A stretch of DNA of 64,000 nt from assembly GCA_902634885.1 (NCBI GenBank), contig CACPLR010000003.1, positions 1 to 64,000 on the forward strand. The letters are read 5' to 3'. The notes below the pieces were generated by a model. That model did no database searches and was not told where the DNA came from. It was given only the letters and a program-made list of their open reading frames with translations. Numbering within the stretch: position 1 is the first letter of the stretch; each line of letters opens with the position of its first letter. Shown here in pieces: positions 55,430 to 64,000 of this stretch. The DNA comes from an uncultured Pelagibacteraceae bacterium (GTDB taxonomy: Bacteria > Pseudomonadota > Alphaproteobacteria > Pelagibacterales > Pelagibacteraceae). A program made the position numbers and the translations under genes.

Positions 55430-56359
55430 TCAATTAAATTCGATAAGTGCATCTACATGACGTTGAGTACTTTCTTGAAGGGCCCTAAGGTCATATCCAC
55501 CTTCTAGTATAGATACAATATTTCCATTACAAAAAGGTTTTGAAACTTCCAATGTTCTTTTTGTAATCTTATAAAAGTCCTCTGAACTTAATCTTAATTG
55601 AGCAAGTGGATCATCAATATGCGCATCAAAACCCGCTGAAAATAGTAAAAATTCTGGTTTAAACTCTTTTAATTTATCTAAAACTTTTTCATAAGCATTA
55701 AGATACTCATTCCCAGTAGTGCCCGCTTCTAGAGGAATATTAAGAACATTATTATATTTTCCACTTTCTTTTTCAGAGCCAGAACCTGGATAGTAAGGAT
55801 ACTGATGGGTGGATATATATAAAACATTTTTGTCATTATAAAAAATATCTTGAGTACCGTTTCCATGATGTACATCAAAATCAATGATAGCAATTTTTTT
55901 ATATTTGTATTTCTCTATTAAATAATTTGCTCCAACCGCAACATTATTAAATATACAAAATCCCATGGCTTTCTCTTTTTCAGCATGATGTCCAGGAGGT
56001 CTTACACAACAAAAAGCGTTTTTAAATTCTTTTTTTTCAACACCGTCAATTGCTGATATAATTGATCCAACAGCATCTTTCGTTGCATCTTTACTACCTG
56101 GAGAGACAACTGTATCACCGTCAAGAAATTTTAAACCACTTTGAGGAAAAGATAAGTTAACTTGTTTAATATAATCCTTTGTATGCGTTTTAATTAAAAT
56201 GGACTGCTCAAAACTTGATGGTTTTTTCCAAACAAGATTTCTGTTATCTAATTTTTTAAAATTTTCTATTACAGCCGTAACACGATCTATTTTTTCTGGA
56301 TGCCCTTCTCCAGTATTATGATTTTGATAAGTATCTGAAGTAATTAGACCAGTTTTCAC
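55430..56359 (-). CDS. Histone-deacetylase-family amidohydrolase
   Basis: NTGEGHPEKIDR, RPPGHHAEKEKAMGFCIFNNVAVG, IIDFDVHHGNGTQDIFY, EGGYDL. Confidence 0.95.
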   Translation of the reverse strand: MKTGLITSDTYQNHNTGEGHPEKIDRVTAVIENFKKLDNRNLVWKKPSSFEQSILIKTHTKDYIKQVNLSFPQSGLKFLDGDTVVSPGSKDATKDAVGSIISAIDGVEKKEFKNAFCCVRPPGHHAEKEKAMGFCIFNNVAVGANYLIEKYKYKKIAIIDFDVHHGNGTQDIFYNDKNVLYISTHQYPYYPGSGSEKESGKYNNVLNIPLEAGTTGNEYLNAYEKVLDKLKEFKPEFLLFSAGFDAHIDDPLAQLRLSSEDFYKITKRTLEVSKPFCNGNIVSILEGGYDLRALQESTQRHVDALIEFN

Positions 56360-57513
56360 TTAAAATAATTTTCTAAAATATTTGAGTATATTAAAGTTAA
56401 TTTTTTTAAATCTTTAAGCGCAACAACTTCATCCACTTTATGCATTGTTTTTCCTACTAAACCAAATTCTAAGCATGGAGAAATCTTTCGAATAAATCTT
56501 GCATCAGATGTACCACCAGTTGTTGATAGCCTAGGTTTAATCTTTGTTATTTTTTTTATTGTATTTTGTATCATATAGGTAGTCTCATTTGGACTCGTTA
56601 AGAATGCTTCACCAGAAACATTATATTCAATTTTATATTTTGATTTATTTTTATTACAAATTTTTTTAATAATTTTGTTAATTTTACTCTTCAACGTATT
56701 AGATGAATGTTTGTTATTAAATCTAATATTGAAGCTAGCGCACGCTAAACCAGGAATTACATTATCAGCTGAATTATCAATATTAATTTTAGTTATTTCT
56801 AAGTTTGTAGGTTGAAAATCTTTTGTTCCTTTATCAAATTTAATTCCTTTTAATTCTTTTAGAATTTGAACTAAAGCTGTGGATGGATTATTTGCTCTGT
56901 TTGGATAAGCAACATGACCCTGTACCCCAATGACAATTAGTTTCCCAGTTATACTACCTCTTCGACCGATTTTAATCATTTCTCCAAGTTTATTTGGATT
57001 AGTTGGCTCACCCACTAAACAAAAATTTATTTTTTCTTTTTTCTTTTTTAAATATTCTACAACTTTTTTAGTTCCATTAATTGCAACACCTTCTTCATCT
57101 CCAGTGATCAGTAGACTGATGGAGCCATTAAATTTTTTATTTTTTTGAATAAACTTGCTTACAGCTGTAACAAATGCTGCAATAGAACTTTTCATATCAT
57201 TGGCACCTCTACCAATTAAATGACCTTTTTTAATGGATGGTTTGAATGGATTTACCGTCCAATCTTTTAAATTTCCAGCTGGAACCACATCTAAATGGCC
57301 TGCATAGCAAAAATTTGGACTTTTGTTACCAAGTCTTGCGTAAAGATTTTTTACAGGTTTTGTATTTTTTTCCCTAAATTCAAGTATTTTTGTTTTAAAT
57401 CCAAGTTTTTTTAATTTCTTTTCAAGAAAACTCATTACACCTGCATCAACTGGCGTAACAGAAGGAAATCTAATTAGCTCTTTAGCTAATTGAAGTTCAT
57501 TTAGTCTTAACAT
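56356..57513 (-). CDS. dapE: Succinyl-diaminopimelate desuccinylase
   Basis: AGHLDVVPAGNLKDW, GRGANDMKSSIAAFV, TGDEEG, TTGGTSDARF. Confidence 0.95.
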   Translation of the reverse strand: MLRLNELQLAKELIRFPSVTPVDAGVMSFLEKKLKKLGFKTKILEFREKNTKPVKNLYARLGNKSPNFCYAGHLDVVPAGNLKDWTVNPFKPSIKKGHLIGRGANDMKSSIAAFVTAVSKFIQKNKKFNGSISLLITGDEEGVAINGTKKVVEYLKKKKEKINFCLVGEPTNPNKLGEMIKIGRRGSITGKLIVIGVQGHVAYPNRANNPSTALVQILKELKGIKFDKGTKDFQPTNLEITKINIDNSADNVIPGLACASFNIRFNNKHSSNTLKSKINKIIKKICNKNKSKYKIEYNVSGEAFLTSPNETTYMIQNTIKKITKIKPRLSTTGGTSDARFIRKISPCLEFGLVGKTMHKVDEVVALKDLKKLTLIYSNILENYFK

Positions 57514-57514
57514 T

Positions 57515-58342
57515 TTATTCTCTTAAAAGATCGTTGATAGATGTTTTTGATCTTGTTTTTTCATCAACCTGTTTGATTATCACTGCACAATATAATGAGG
57601 GTGCTGAAGCATTATTTTTATCTGGTAATGAGCCTGGGACAACTACTGAATAAGGTGGAATTTTTCCATATGTTATATCACCAGTTTTTCTATTCACTAT
57701 TTTAGTAGATTGACCTATGTACATTCCCATGCTTAATACTGAACCCTCACCTACAATAACTCCCTCGACCACCTCTGACATTGCTCCTAAGAAAACGTTG
57801 TCTTCAATAATTGTTGGTAATGCTTGTGCTGGTTCTAGTACACCTCCTACACCACTACCTGCTGAGATATGGCAGTTTTTTCCTATTTGACAACAGCTGC
57901 CTGCTCTTGCAAAAGTATCTATCATTGTGCCCTCATCAATATAAGCTCCAATGTTAACATAGCATGGCATCAAAACTGCATTTTTTCCAACAAATGAACC
58001 TTTTCTTACTGGAGAATTAGGCACCATTCTAAATCCAGCTTTTTCATGATCTTCTTTTGTCCAGCCAGCTGTCTTTCCTTTTAATAAGTGGGCTTTATCA
58101 TACCAACTACTGTATGGGCCATTTAAATTTTCCATTGGATACATTCTGAAACTTAGCATAATTGCTTTTTTAATATGTTGATGTGTAACCCATTCACCAT
58201 TTATTTTTTCAGCTACTCTTACTTTTCCACTATCTAGATCATCAATAATTTGATTAATCGTGTCTTTTAAATTTTGATCAGAGTCTTGATTTACTTGATC
58301 TCTTTTCTCCCAAGCTTCATTTATAATATTTTCTATACTCAT
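57515..58342 (-). CDS. dapD: Tetrahydrodipicolinate N-succinyltransferase
   Basis: 275 aa; left-handed beta-helix hexapeptides; RVAEKINGEWVTHQHIKKAIMLSFR. Confidence 0.96.
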   Translation of the reverse strand: MSIENIINEAWEKRDQVNQDSDQNLKDTINQIIDDLDSGKVRVAEKINGEWVTHQHIKKAIMLSFRMYPMENLNGPYSSWYDKAHLLKGKTAGWTKEDHEKAGFRMVPNSPVRKGSFVGKNAVLMPCYVNIGAYIDEGTMIDTFARAGSCCQIGKNCHISAGSGVGGVLEPAQALPTIIEDNVFLGAMSEVVEGVIVGEGSVLSMGMYIGQSTKIVNRKTGDITYGKIPPYSVVVPGSLPDKNNASAPSLYCAVIIKQVDEKTRSKTSINDLLRE

Positions 58343-58346
58343 AATT

Positions 58347-59018
58347 TTATGAGTTTTTTAATAACCTTATTTCTTTTAAAAATAAAGAGAGATTTTCAAT
58401 TTTGTAATCAATATAATCTTTTTCAGACTCTTTTTTACCCCAGTATTCATCGTTGATTAACCATGCTGTAATTGTTCCTCTTTCTTTTCCAATGGACAAA
58501 TTTTTTGCAATATCTTCTATATACAGAGTTTCATTTGGATCAATTTTGAATTTTTGAACCATAAGATCAAATGCTTTTGCTTCTGGCTTTGGATGGTATT
58601 CTGCATCCACTATATCAAATACACCGTCGAATTGGTCATCTATTCCAAGATGTGTGGTTATATTTTTAACATGCTCTTTACTTCCATTTGTAAAAACAAA
58701 TTTATTTATTTTTATATTTTCTAATTCATACCTTAAAGTTTTGTCTTTTTCTAAAAACGACAAATCTATATCATGAACATAATCTAAAAATTCTCTAGGA
58801 GGGATATCATGATGTATCATAAGACCATTTAGACTTGTATTATATTTATGAAAATAGTTTGTTTGTAGTTCTTTGGCTTTTTTTAAATCAATATTTAATT
58901 TTTTAGAAATATACTCTGTCATTTTTTTGCTGACTTGACCAAAAACTGCCTCTAAATCCTGGTATAAAACACCATCACAATCAAATAATATATTTTTAAT
59001 ATTAGCTAAATTTTTCAT
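58347..59018 (-). CDS. HAD-family pyrimidine 5'-nucleotidase
   Basis: NILFDCDGVLYQDLE, FTNGSKEHVKNI, YIEDIAKNLSIGKERGTITAWL. Confidence 0.88.
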   Translation of the reverse strand: MKNLANIKNILFDCDGVLYQDLEAVFGQVSKKMTEYISKKLNIDLKKAKELQTNYFHKYNTSLNGLMIHHDIPPREFLDYVHDIDLSFLEKDKTLRYELENIKINKFVFTNGSKEHVKNITTHLGIDDQFDGVFDIVDAEYHPKPEAKAFDLMVQKFKIDPNETLYIEDIAKNLSIGKERGTITAWLINDEYWGKKESEKDYIDYKIENLSLFLKEIRLLKNS

Positions 59019-59863
59019 TTTCTTATTAAAGTGCCAGCTCCTTTATCTGAGAAGATTTCAAATAATATAGAATGTTGTTTTCTGCCATCGACAATGACAA
59101 CACCAGTAACACCATTATTAACAGCGTCTAAACATGTTTTTATCTTAGGTATCATTCCACCTGCGATCGTTTTATTTTCAAGCATTTCATTTGCCATTGA
59201 AGAATTTATCTCAGAAATTAGATTTTTGCTTTTGTCTAATACACCTTCAACATCGGTCATTAATAATAACCTTCTGGCTTTTAACTCCTTTGCAATTGCA
59301 CCAGCTGCTACATCTGCATTGATATTATAAATATTGTTGTCTTCACCAATTCCCATTGGAACAATTAAAGGAATTTTCTTTTCATTTATAATTTCTAGAA
59401 TTATATCTTTTTTGATTTCAGTAGGTGTTCCTACAAAACCAAGTTCTTTTCTCTCAGGGGTTACTCTTATGATATTGTTTTTTTTTGGGCTGATTGACAC
59501 AGAATTAGCGTGATGATTGCTTATCTCACTTAAAATTTCAAAATTAAGTTCTAATAACGCTTCCTCTACAATTTTAATAGTTTTTTCATCAGTTACTCTC
59601 AATCCATCGATAAATGCAGATTTTAAATTATGCTCATCAAGTTTCTTTTGAATATTTTTTCCACCACCATGAACTACAACCACAGAAAGACCTAATTTAT
59701 TAATTACCGAGATATCTTCAATGAATTGATTAAATAAATTCTTCTCTAAAAGTACAGATCCTCCACATTTTATAACAATGATGTCGTTTGAGTATTTATT
59801 TGAATATTTCTTTACCTCATCAATGGAAGGTCCATTGTTAGGTAGAATTTTTTCTAATTCCAT
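59015..59863 (-). CDS. argB: Acetylglutamate kinase
   Basis: IVIKCGGSVL, VVVHGGGKNIQKKL, GLRVTDEKTI, AGGMIPKIKTCLDAV. Confidence 0.96.
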   Translation of the reverse strand: MELEKILPNNGPSIDEVKKYSNKYSNDIIVIKCGGSVLLEKNLFNQFIEDISVINKLGLSVVVVHGGGKNIQKKLDEHNLKSAFIDGLRVTDEKTIKIVEEALLELNFEILSEISNHHANSVSISPKKNNIIRVTPERKELGFVGTPTEIKKDIILEIINEKKIPLIVPMGIGEDNNIYNINADVAAGAIAKELKARRLLLMTDVEGVLDKSKNLISEINSSMANEMLENKTIAGGMIPKIKTCLDAVNNGVTGVVIVDGRKQHSILFEIFSDKGAGTLIRK

Positions 59864-61546
59864 CTATTGAGCAGTTTTTACAGTAGTTCTTTTTATTATG
59901 ACGTACTGCTGTGCCATAGTAAGTATGTTGTTAATTGTCCAATAAATTACCAAGCCTGACGGGAAAGGTGCTAAAATAACTGTAAGGAATAAAGGAAAGA
60001 ACGCAAATATTTTTGCCTGAATTGGATCAGGAGGAGTTGGATTTAGTTTTTGCTGTAGATACATACTTAAACCCATTAAACACGGCCATACACCAATAAG
60101 TAAAAATGATGGTGGGTCCCATGGGATAAGTCCAAATAAATTAAATATTGAAGTTGGATCACGTTCGCTTAAGTCTTTTATCCATCCATAAAATGGCTGA
60201 TGTCTCATTTCTAAAGTTACAAATAAAACTTTATAAATTGCAAAGAAGAAAGGTATCTGTATAAAAATTGGAAGGCATCCGCTTACAGGATTTACTTTTT
60301 CCTTCTTATACAATGCCATCATTTCTTGCTGCAGTTTCATTTTATCTTCTTTATGAAGCTCTTTTAGTCGTGTCATTTCAGGTTGTAGAACTTTCATTTT
60401 TGCCATTGATTTAAATGAGTAATTTGCAAGTGGGAAAAATACTATTCTAATACAAATAGTTATTAGAATGATTGCTATACCAAAATTACCAGTTAGTTTG
60501 AAAAAATAGTCTATTAAGAAGAAAAGTGGTTTAACTAAAAAATAAAACCAACCCCAATCAATCGCCAAGTCATATTTACTAATATTAAGATTTTCAGCGT
60601 ATCCATCAATAATGTCAACCTCTTTTGCTGCTATTATAATCTTAATCTCATTAGATTTTGTTTCATTAGCTCCAATTTCTGTTGCACTTGTTTCAATAAA
60701 GTTTGCTCTAAACTTATTTTTATAGTCAAAGTCAGTTCTAAATTTTCTATTTTCTTGTGGTATTAAACTTGTAATCCAGTACTTGTCAGTAATTCCCAAC
60801 CATCCTTTATCAGCATTAATTGAAAATTTTTTTTCTTCTATATCATCATAGTCTTCCTCTACTAATTGATCATCAAATACACCTATGAGACCTTCATGTA
60901 GAATAAAAAAATCAATTATTTCTGGTGCTAGGTTTCTTATAATCTGGCCATAAGGGTAAAAATTATAAGTTTTTTCAGAATTATTAATTATTGTTTGGTT
61001 TACTCTAAATAAATATTGATCATCAATACTAATATCTTTTATAAATTTAATATTTTGATCATTGGTCCATGAGAGCTTTATTGGAGAATTAGGGGTTAAC
61101 TTATTATTGCCCTCAATTGTCCAAATTGTTTTTGAATTAGGAAGATTAATATTTTTGTTTGCTGTTGCCCACCCGGTTTCAATATAATAACCATCCTCTA
61201 CCTTTTTTGGATTTAACAAAATAACGTTATCATCACCATTTAGGGTATTAGTGTACTTTTTAAATGTTAAATCATCTATAGATGCACCAACTAAAGAAAT
61301 TGATCCAATTACTGTGCTATTTTCAAATTGCACCCTATCTTCATTTTCAATAGCCTCTTTTCGAGAAATTTTTGAAACCTCTATATTTTGATCTAATGAT
61401 GGTGCTTCACTAGTTGACTCAATAACATTATTTTTTCCATTATTTATTTTTTTTGGATCTGGAGGTGGAGGTGCAAAAAATAATCCATAAATTATTATCA
61501 CTGCTGCACTCAATGAAATTGCGGCTATTACATTTTTAGAGTCCAA
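59864..61546 (-). CDS. yidC: Membrane protein insertase YidC
   Basis: 560 aa; periplasmic domain, then FGIAIILITICIRIVFFPLANYSFKSMAKMKVLQPEMTRLKE and NPVSGCLPIFIQIPFFFAIYKVL. Confidence 0.97.
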   Translation of the reverse strand: MDSKNVIAAISLSAAVIIIYGLFFAPPPPDPKKINNGKNNVIESTSEAPSLDQNIEVSKISRKEAIENEDRVQFENSTVIGSISLVGASIDDLTFKKYTNTLNGDDNVILLNPKKVEDGYYIETGWATANKNINLPNSKTIWTIEGNNKLTPNSPIKLSWTNDQNIKFIKDISIDDQYLFRVNQTIINNSEKTYNFYPYGQIIRNLAPEIIDFFILHEGLIGVFDDQLVEEDYDDIEEKKFSINADKGWLGITDKYWITSLIPQENRKFRTDFDYKNKFRANFIETSATEIGANETKSNEIKIIIAAKEVDIIDGYAENLNISKYDLAIDWGWFYFLVKPLFFLIDYFFKLTGNFGIAIILITICIRIVFFPLANYSFKSMAKMKVLQPEMTRLKELHKEDKMKLQQEMMALYKKEKVNPVSGCLPIFIQIPFFFAIYKVLFVTLEMRHQPFYGWIKDLSERDPTSIFNLFGLIPWDPPSFLLIGVWPCLMGLSMYLQQKLNPTPPDPIQAKIFAFFPLFLTVILAPFPSGLVIYWTINNILTMAQQYVIIKRTTVKTAQ

Positions 61547-61784
61547 TTTTTTTACCTCTTATCTTTTCAACAGGATCATGCCCTCCATGACCAAACCACG
61601 GATTACATTTTAAAATTCTAAGAAACGATTTGTAGATTGCTTTAATAAAGTTGTATTTTTCAAAACATTCTAAACAATAAGTGCTACAAGTTGGATGGAA
61701 TTTACACGAATTATAAAAAAAAGGACTTAAAAAGAACTTATAAACATTAATAAGAAGAATAAAAATATAATTTATAATTTTCAT
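61536..61784 (-). CDS. yidD: YidD membrane protein insertion efficiency factor
   Basis: CKFHPTCSTYCLECFEKY and LRILKCNPWFGHGGHDPV. Confidence 0.94.
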   Translation of the reverse strand: MKIINYIFILLINVYKFFLSPFFYNSCKFHPTCSTYCLECFEKYNFIKAIYKSFLRILKCNPWFGHGGHDPVEKIRGKKIGL

Positions 61785-62125
61785 TATTTTATTTTTTCAA
61801 AATCTTGAAAAACTTTCTCTTTTATAATTTTATAATTGTCATCCAAAACAGATTTTCGAGAGATCAAAAGATATGAATAGTTAAAGTTTATATTTATTGA
61901 TTTCACAGCATCATTCATAATATTTTTAAGTCTTCTTTTTATTTTGTTTCTACTAACAGCGTTACCAATTTTCTTTTTAGTCACAAAGCTAATATTTAAT
62001 TTTTTGTTGTTCTTACCAGATAATCTCTTAAAAAAAATTGTTAAATATTTATTGGATATTTTTTTTCCACTAAGGATTGATTTAAATTCTTCGTTTTTAG
62101 AAAGGCTTACTATTTTGCTTTTCAT
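61784..62125 (-). CDS. rnpA: Ribonuclease P protein component
   Basis: SFVTKKKIGNAVSRNKIKRRLKNIM, directly downstream of rpmH. Confidence 0.94.
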   Translation of the reverse strand: MKSKIVSLSKNEEFKSILSGKKISNKYLTIFFKRLSGKNNKKLNISFVTKKKIGNAVSRNKIKRRLKNIMNDAVKSININFNYSYLLISRKSVLDDNYKIIKEKVFQDFEKIK

Positions 62126-62262
62126 TAAGCATTAGTTAACTTTTTTCTACCTTTAGCTCTTCTTCTTTTAAGAACTTTTCTTCCACCTTTGGTTTTCATT
62201 TTAGCCCTGAACCCCACAGATTTTTTACGAACTCGATTACTTGGTTGATATGTACGTTTCAT
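62125..62262 (-). CDS. rpmH: 50S ribosomal protein L34
   Basis: Not in ORF track. Hand translation [45 protein letters not shown]. Confidence 0.98.
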   Translation of the reverse strand: MKRTYQPSNRVRKKSVGFRAKMKTKGGRKVLKRRRAKGRKKLTNA

Positions 62263-62288
62263 GGTTAGTCAATTTATTGTTAAATTCA

Positions 62289-62318
62289 CGTACTTATACA
62301 AATAAATATATATAAGTA
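62289..62318. promoter_or_regulatory. Inverted repeat between rpmH and VTT-domain gene
   Basis: Perfect 9-bp arms GTACTTATA (62289-62297) and TATAAGTAC (62310-62318) in a divergent intergenic region. Confidence 0.4.
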
Positions 62319-62345
62319 CAGCGATTTTTAATAAATTAAAGATCA

Positions 62346-63065
62346 ATGAATAAAGAAAAAAAAATTAAAATATTTTTAGGTTCTGCTTATATTTTGATTG
62401 TATCTATTTTTTTATGGTTCTTTTTTAGCAAATTTTCATTTCAAGATTTCTCAAGTTATGAATTAATCAGAGACAATAGAGATACATTAGAGCAAGTTAA
62501 AAATAGTAATATTTTTATATCAAGTATTTTATTTCTATTAGGAACAATTATTTGGGTCTTATTATTAGGATTTGGGTCCCCAGTTTTTTTGGTAGGGGGT
62601 TTTATCTTTGGTAAATGGCTAGGTACTTTAATAATTGTTTTTGGATTATCAATTGGTGCAACATTTTTGTATATGTTTGCTAATTATTTTTTAAAAGATT
62701 TAATTGAAGATAAGTTTTCATCTCGTTTTAATAATTTAACTGAAAAATTTAAAGAGAATGAATTCACATTTTTTTTAATTTATAGATTTATAGGTGGTAT
62801 ACCTTTTTTCATATCTAATATTTTACCTACAATTTTTAATGTTAAGATAAGAAATTTCTTTCTAGGTTCAGTTATTGGAATGACGCCCCAATTGTTTGTA
62901 GGAGCTTCTCTAGGAGCTGGCCTAAATAAAATTTTGGAGGAAAATTCTGAGGCACCTAGTCTTTTACAATTACTTTTGACACCAGATATCTATTTACCAA
63001 TTATAGGAATTATAACTTTAGTTTTGATTGGATTTCTTTTAAGAAAAAAATTTTACTCAAAATAA
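62346..63065 (+). CDS. TVP38/TMEM64-like VTT-domain membrane protein
   Basis: GSPVFLVGGFIFGKWLGTLIIVFGLSIGATFLYMFANYF; RFIGGIPFFISNILPTIFNVKIRNFFLGSVIGMTPQLF. Confidence 0.88.
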   Translation: MNKEKKIKIFLGSAYILIVSIFLWFFFSKFSFQDFSSYELIRDNRDTLEQVKNSNIFISSILFLLGTIIWVLLLGFGSPVFLVGGFIFGKWLGTLIIVFGLSIGATFLYMFANYFLKDLIEDKFSSRFNNLTEKFKENEFTFFLIYRFIGGIPFFISNILPTIFNVKIRNFFLGSVIGMTPQLFVGASLGAGLNKILEENSEAPSLLQLLLTPDIYLPIIGIITLVLIGFLLRKKFYSK

Positions 63066-63068
63066 TTC

Positions 63069-63142
63069 TGGTGCCCCCACCCAGAATTGAACTGGAAACT
63101 CATCCTTACCATGGATGTGTTATACCATTTAACTATAGGGGC
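63069..63142 (-). tRNA. tRNA-Thr (anticodon GGT), CCA encoded
   Basis: Reverse complement GCCCCTATAGTTAAATGGTATAACACATCCATGGTAAGGATGAGTTTCCAGTTCAATTCTGGGTGGGGGCACCA; anticodon arm CATCC-ATGGTAA-GGATG. Confidence 0.88.
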
Positions 63143-63239
63143 TAATTCTATTTTAAATTTAGTGTATAAAATTAATTTTTTCAAATTATTGCCTTAATTT
63201 TTTTCAAAAATGAGTTATATCTATTTTTAGGAAAATGCT

Positions 63240-63437
63240 ATGGGAATTCACTATGACTATAAATCTACTCGAGGCGCAAAAGCCATGGAGAAGCAAGCTA
63301 AAAGAGAAAAGAAGCTTGCTGAAAAAAGAGCTAAAAAACAACAAAAGCATGGAGAAGTAAAAAAAGAGGAAGATAAAACAATTCCTATAGACCAAGTTAT
63401 AACTTTAGATCACCTTACGAATCCTGATAAAAAGTAA
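63240..63437 (+). CDS. Small Lys-rich hypothetical protein
   Basis: 65 aa MGIHYDYKSTRGAKAMEKQAKREKKLAEKRAKKQQKHGEVKKEEDKTIPIDQVITLDHLTNPDKK. Confidence 0.72.
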   Translation: MGIHYDYKSTRGAKAMEKQAKREKKLAEKRAKKQQKHGEVKKEEDKTIPIDQVITLDHLTNPDKK

Positions 63438-63441
63438 TTCA

Positions 63442-63546
63442 ATGAATTCTAAGAAGGATAAGCTTAGTAAACTTGAACTTGCATTAAAAAAAAATTTAAA
63501 AAAGAGAAAAATTTTTCAAAAGAAACAAAAGAAAAATAATAAATAG
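63442..63546 (+). CDS. 34-aa basic small ORF between the 65-aa ORF and dcd
   Basis: Not in ORF track. [34 protein letters not shown]; 4 nt after the previous stop and 2 nt before the dcd ATG. Confidence 0.62.
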   Translation: MNSKKDKLSKLELALKKNLKKRKIFQKKQKKNNK

Positions 63547-63548
63547 AT

Positions 63549-64000
63549 ATGTCCATTCAACCTGATACTTGGATTAAAAAAATGTGTAAAGAACACAATA
63601 TGATCGAACCATTTTTAGATCATCAAGTTTCTGCGGGAAAAATATCTTATGGATTAAGTAGCATGGGTTATGATGTTAGAATTTCAGATGAATATAGAAT
63701 TTTTACAAATGTAAATAGTTCTTTAGTAGACCCAAAAAACTTCTCTGATGAGAATTTTATTGAGAGAAAGGGCCCTCACTGCATAATTCCACCTAATTCT
63801 TTTGTTTTAGCAAAAACAGTTGAATATTTTAGAATTCCAAAAGATGTCCTCTGTATTTGTGTTGGGAAAAGTACTTACGCAAGGACTGGTATTATTTGTA
63901 ATGTAACTCCAATTGAAAATGAGTTTGAAGGCAATATTGTTATAGAGCTAAGTAATACAACACCTAATCCTGCGAAAATTTATTCTAACGAAGGAATAGC
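63549..64000 (+). CDS. dcd: dCTP deaminase, 3'-truncated by the window edge
   Basis: Hand translation ...[21 protein letters not shown]...[71 protein letters not shown]. Confidence 0.94.
   Translation, partial: MSIQPDTWIKKMCKEHNMIEPFLDHQVSAGKISYGLSSMGYDVRISDEYRIFTNVNSSLVDPKNFSDENFIERKGPHCIIPPNSFVLAKTVEYFRIPKDVLCICVGKSTYARTGIICNVTPIENEFEGNIVIELSNTTPNPAKIYSNEGI

Overview
The window is a gene-dense, very AT-rich chromosomal segment. Gene content, gene order and near-absent intergenic space point to a streamlined alphaproteobacterium of the SAR11/Pelagibacter type (inferred; no database search was possible). It runs from a 5'-truncated dnaA and dnaN to a 3'-truncated dcd. It contains about 57 supported CDSs, four tRNAs (Leu-CAA, Arg-ACG, Ser-GGA, Thr-GGT), one convincing intrinsic terminator and several inverted repeats in leaders. 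I saw no CRISPR array, transposon, prophage, rRNA or obvious pseudogene. Most of the window is housekeeping. The best novelty candidates are: (1) a self-contained transcription unit at 11391-11616 with a TTGACA -35, 5' hairpin, SD, 27-aa Lys/Arg peptide and terminator, absent from the ORF track; (2) a 25-aa all-hydrophobic micro-ORF at 18169-18246, 19 nt after tRNA-Arg and joined by TAATG to a thioesterase gene; (3) a SET-domain methyltransferase gene next to a histone-deacetylase-family gene, in a window that also encodes very Lys-rich basic proteins; (4) an AceE-type PDH E1 with an N-terminal lipoyl domain; (5) tRNA-mRNA junctions, notably tRNA-Leu only 7 nt before a start codon; (6) a DnaJ-CobS-CobT cluster without visible cobalamin genes; (7) a RegB-like kinase keeping both redox motifs. 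No large, clearly new multi-gene system was evident.
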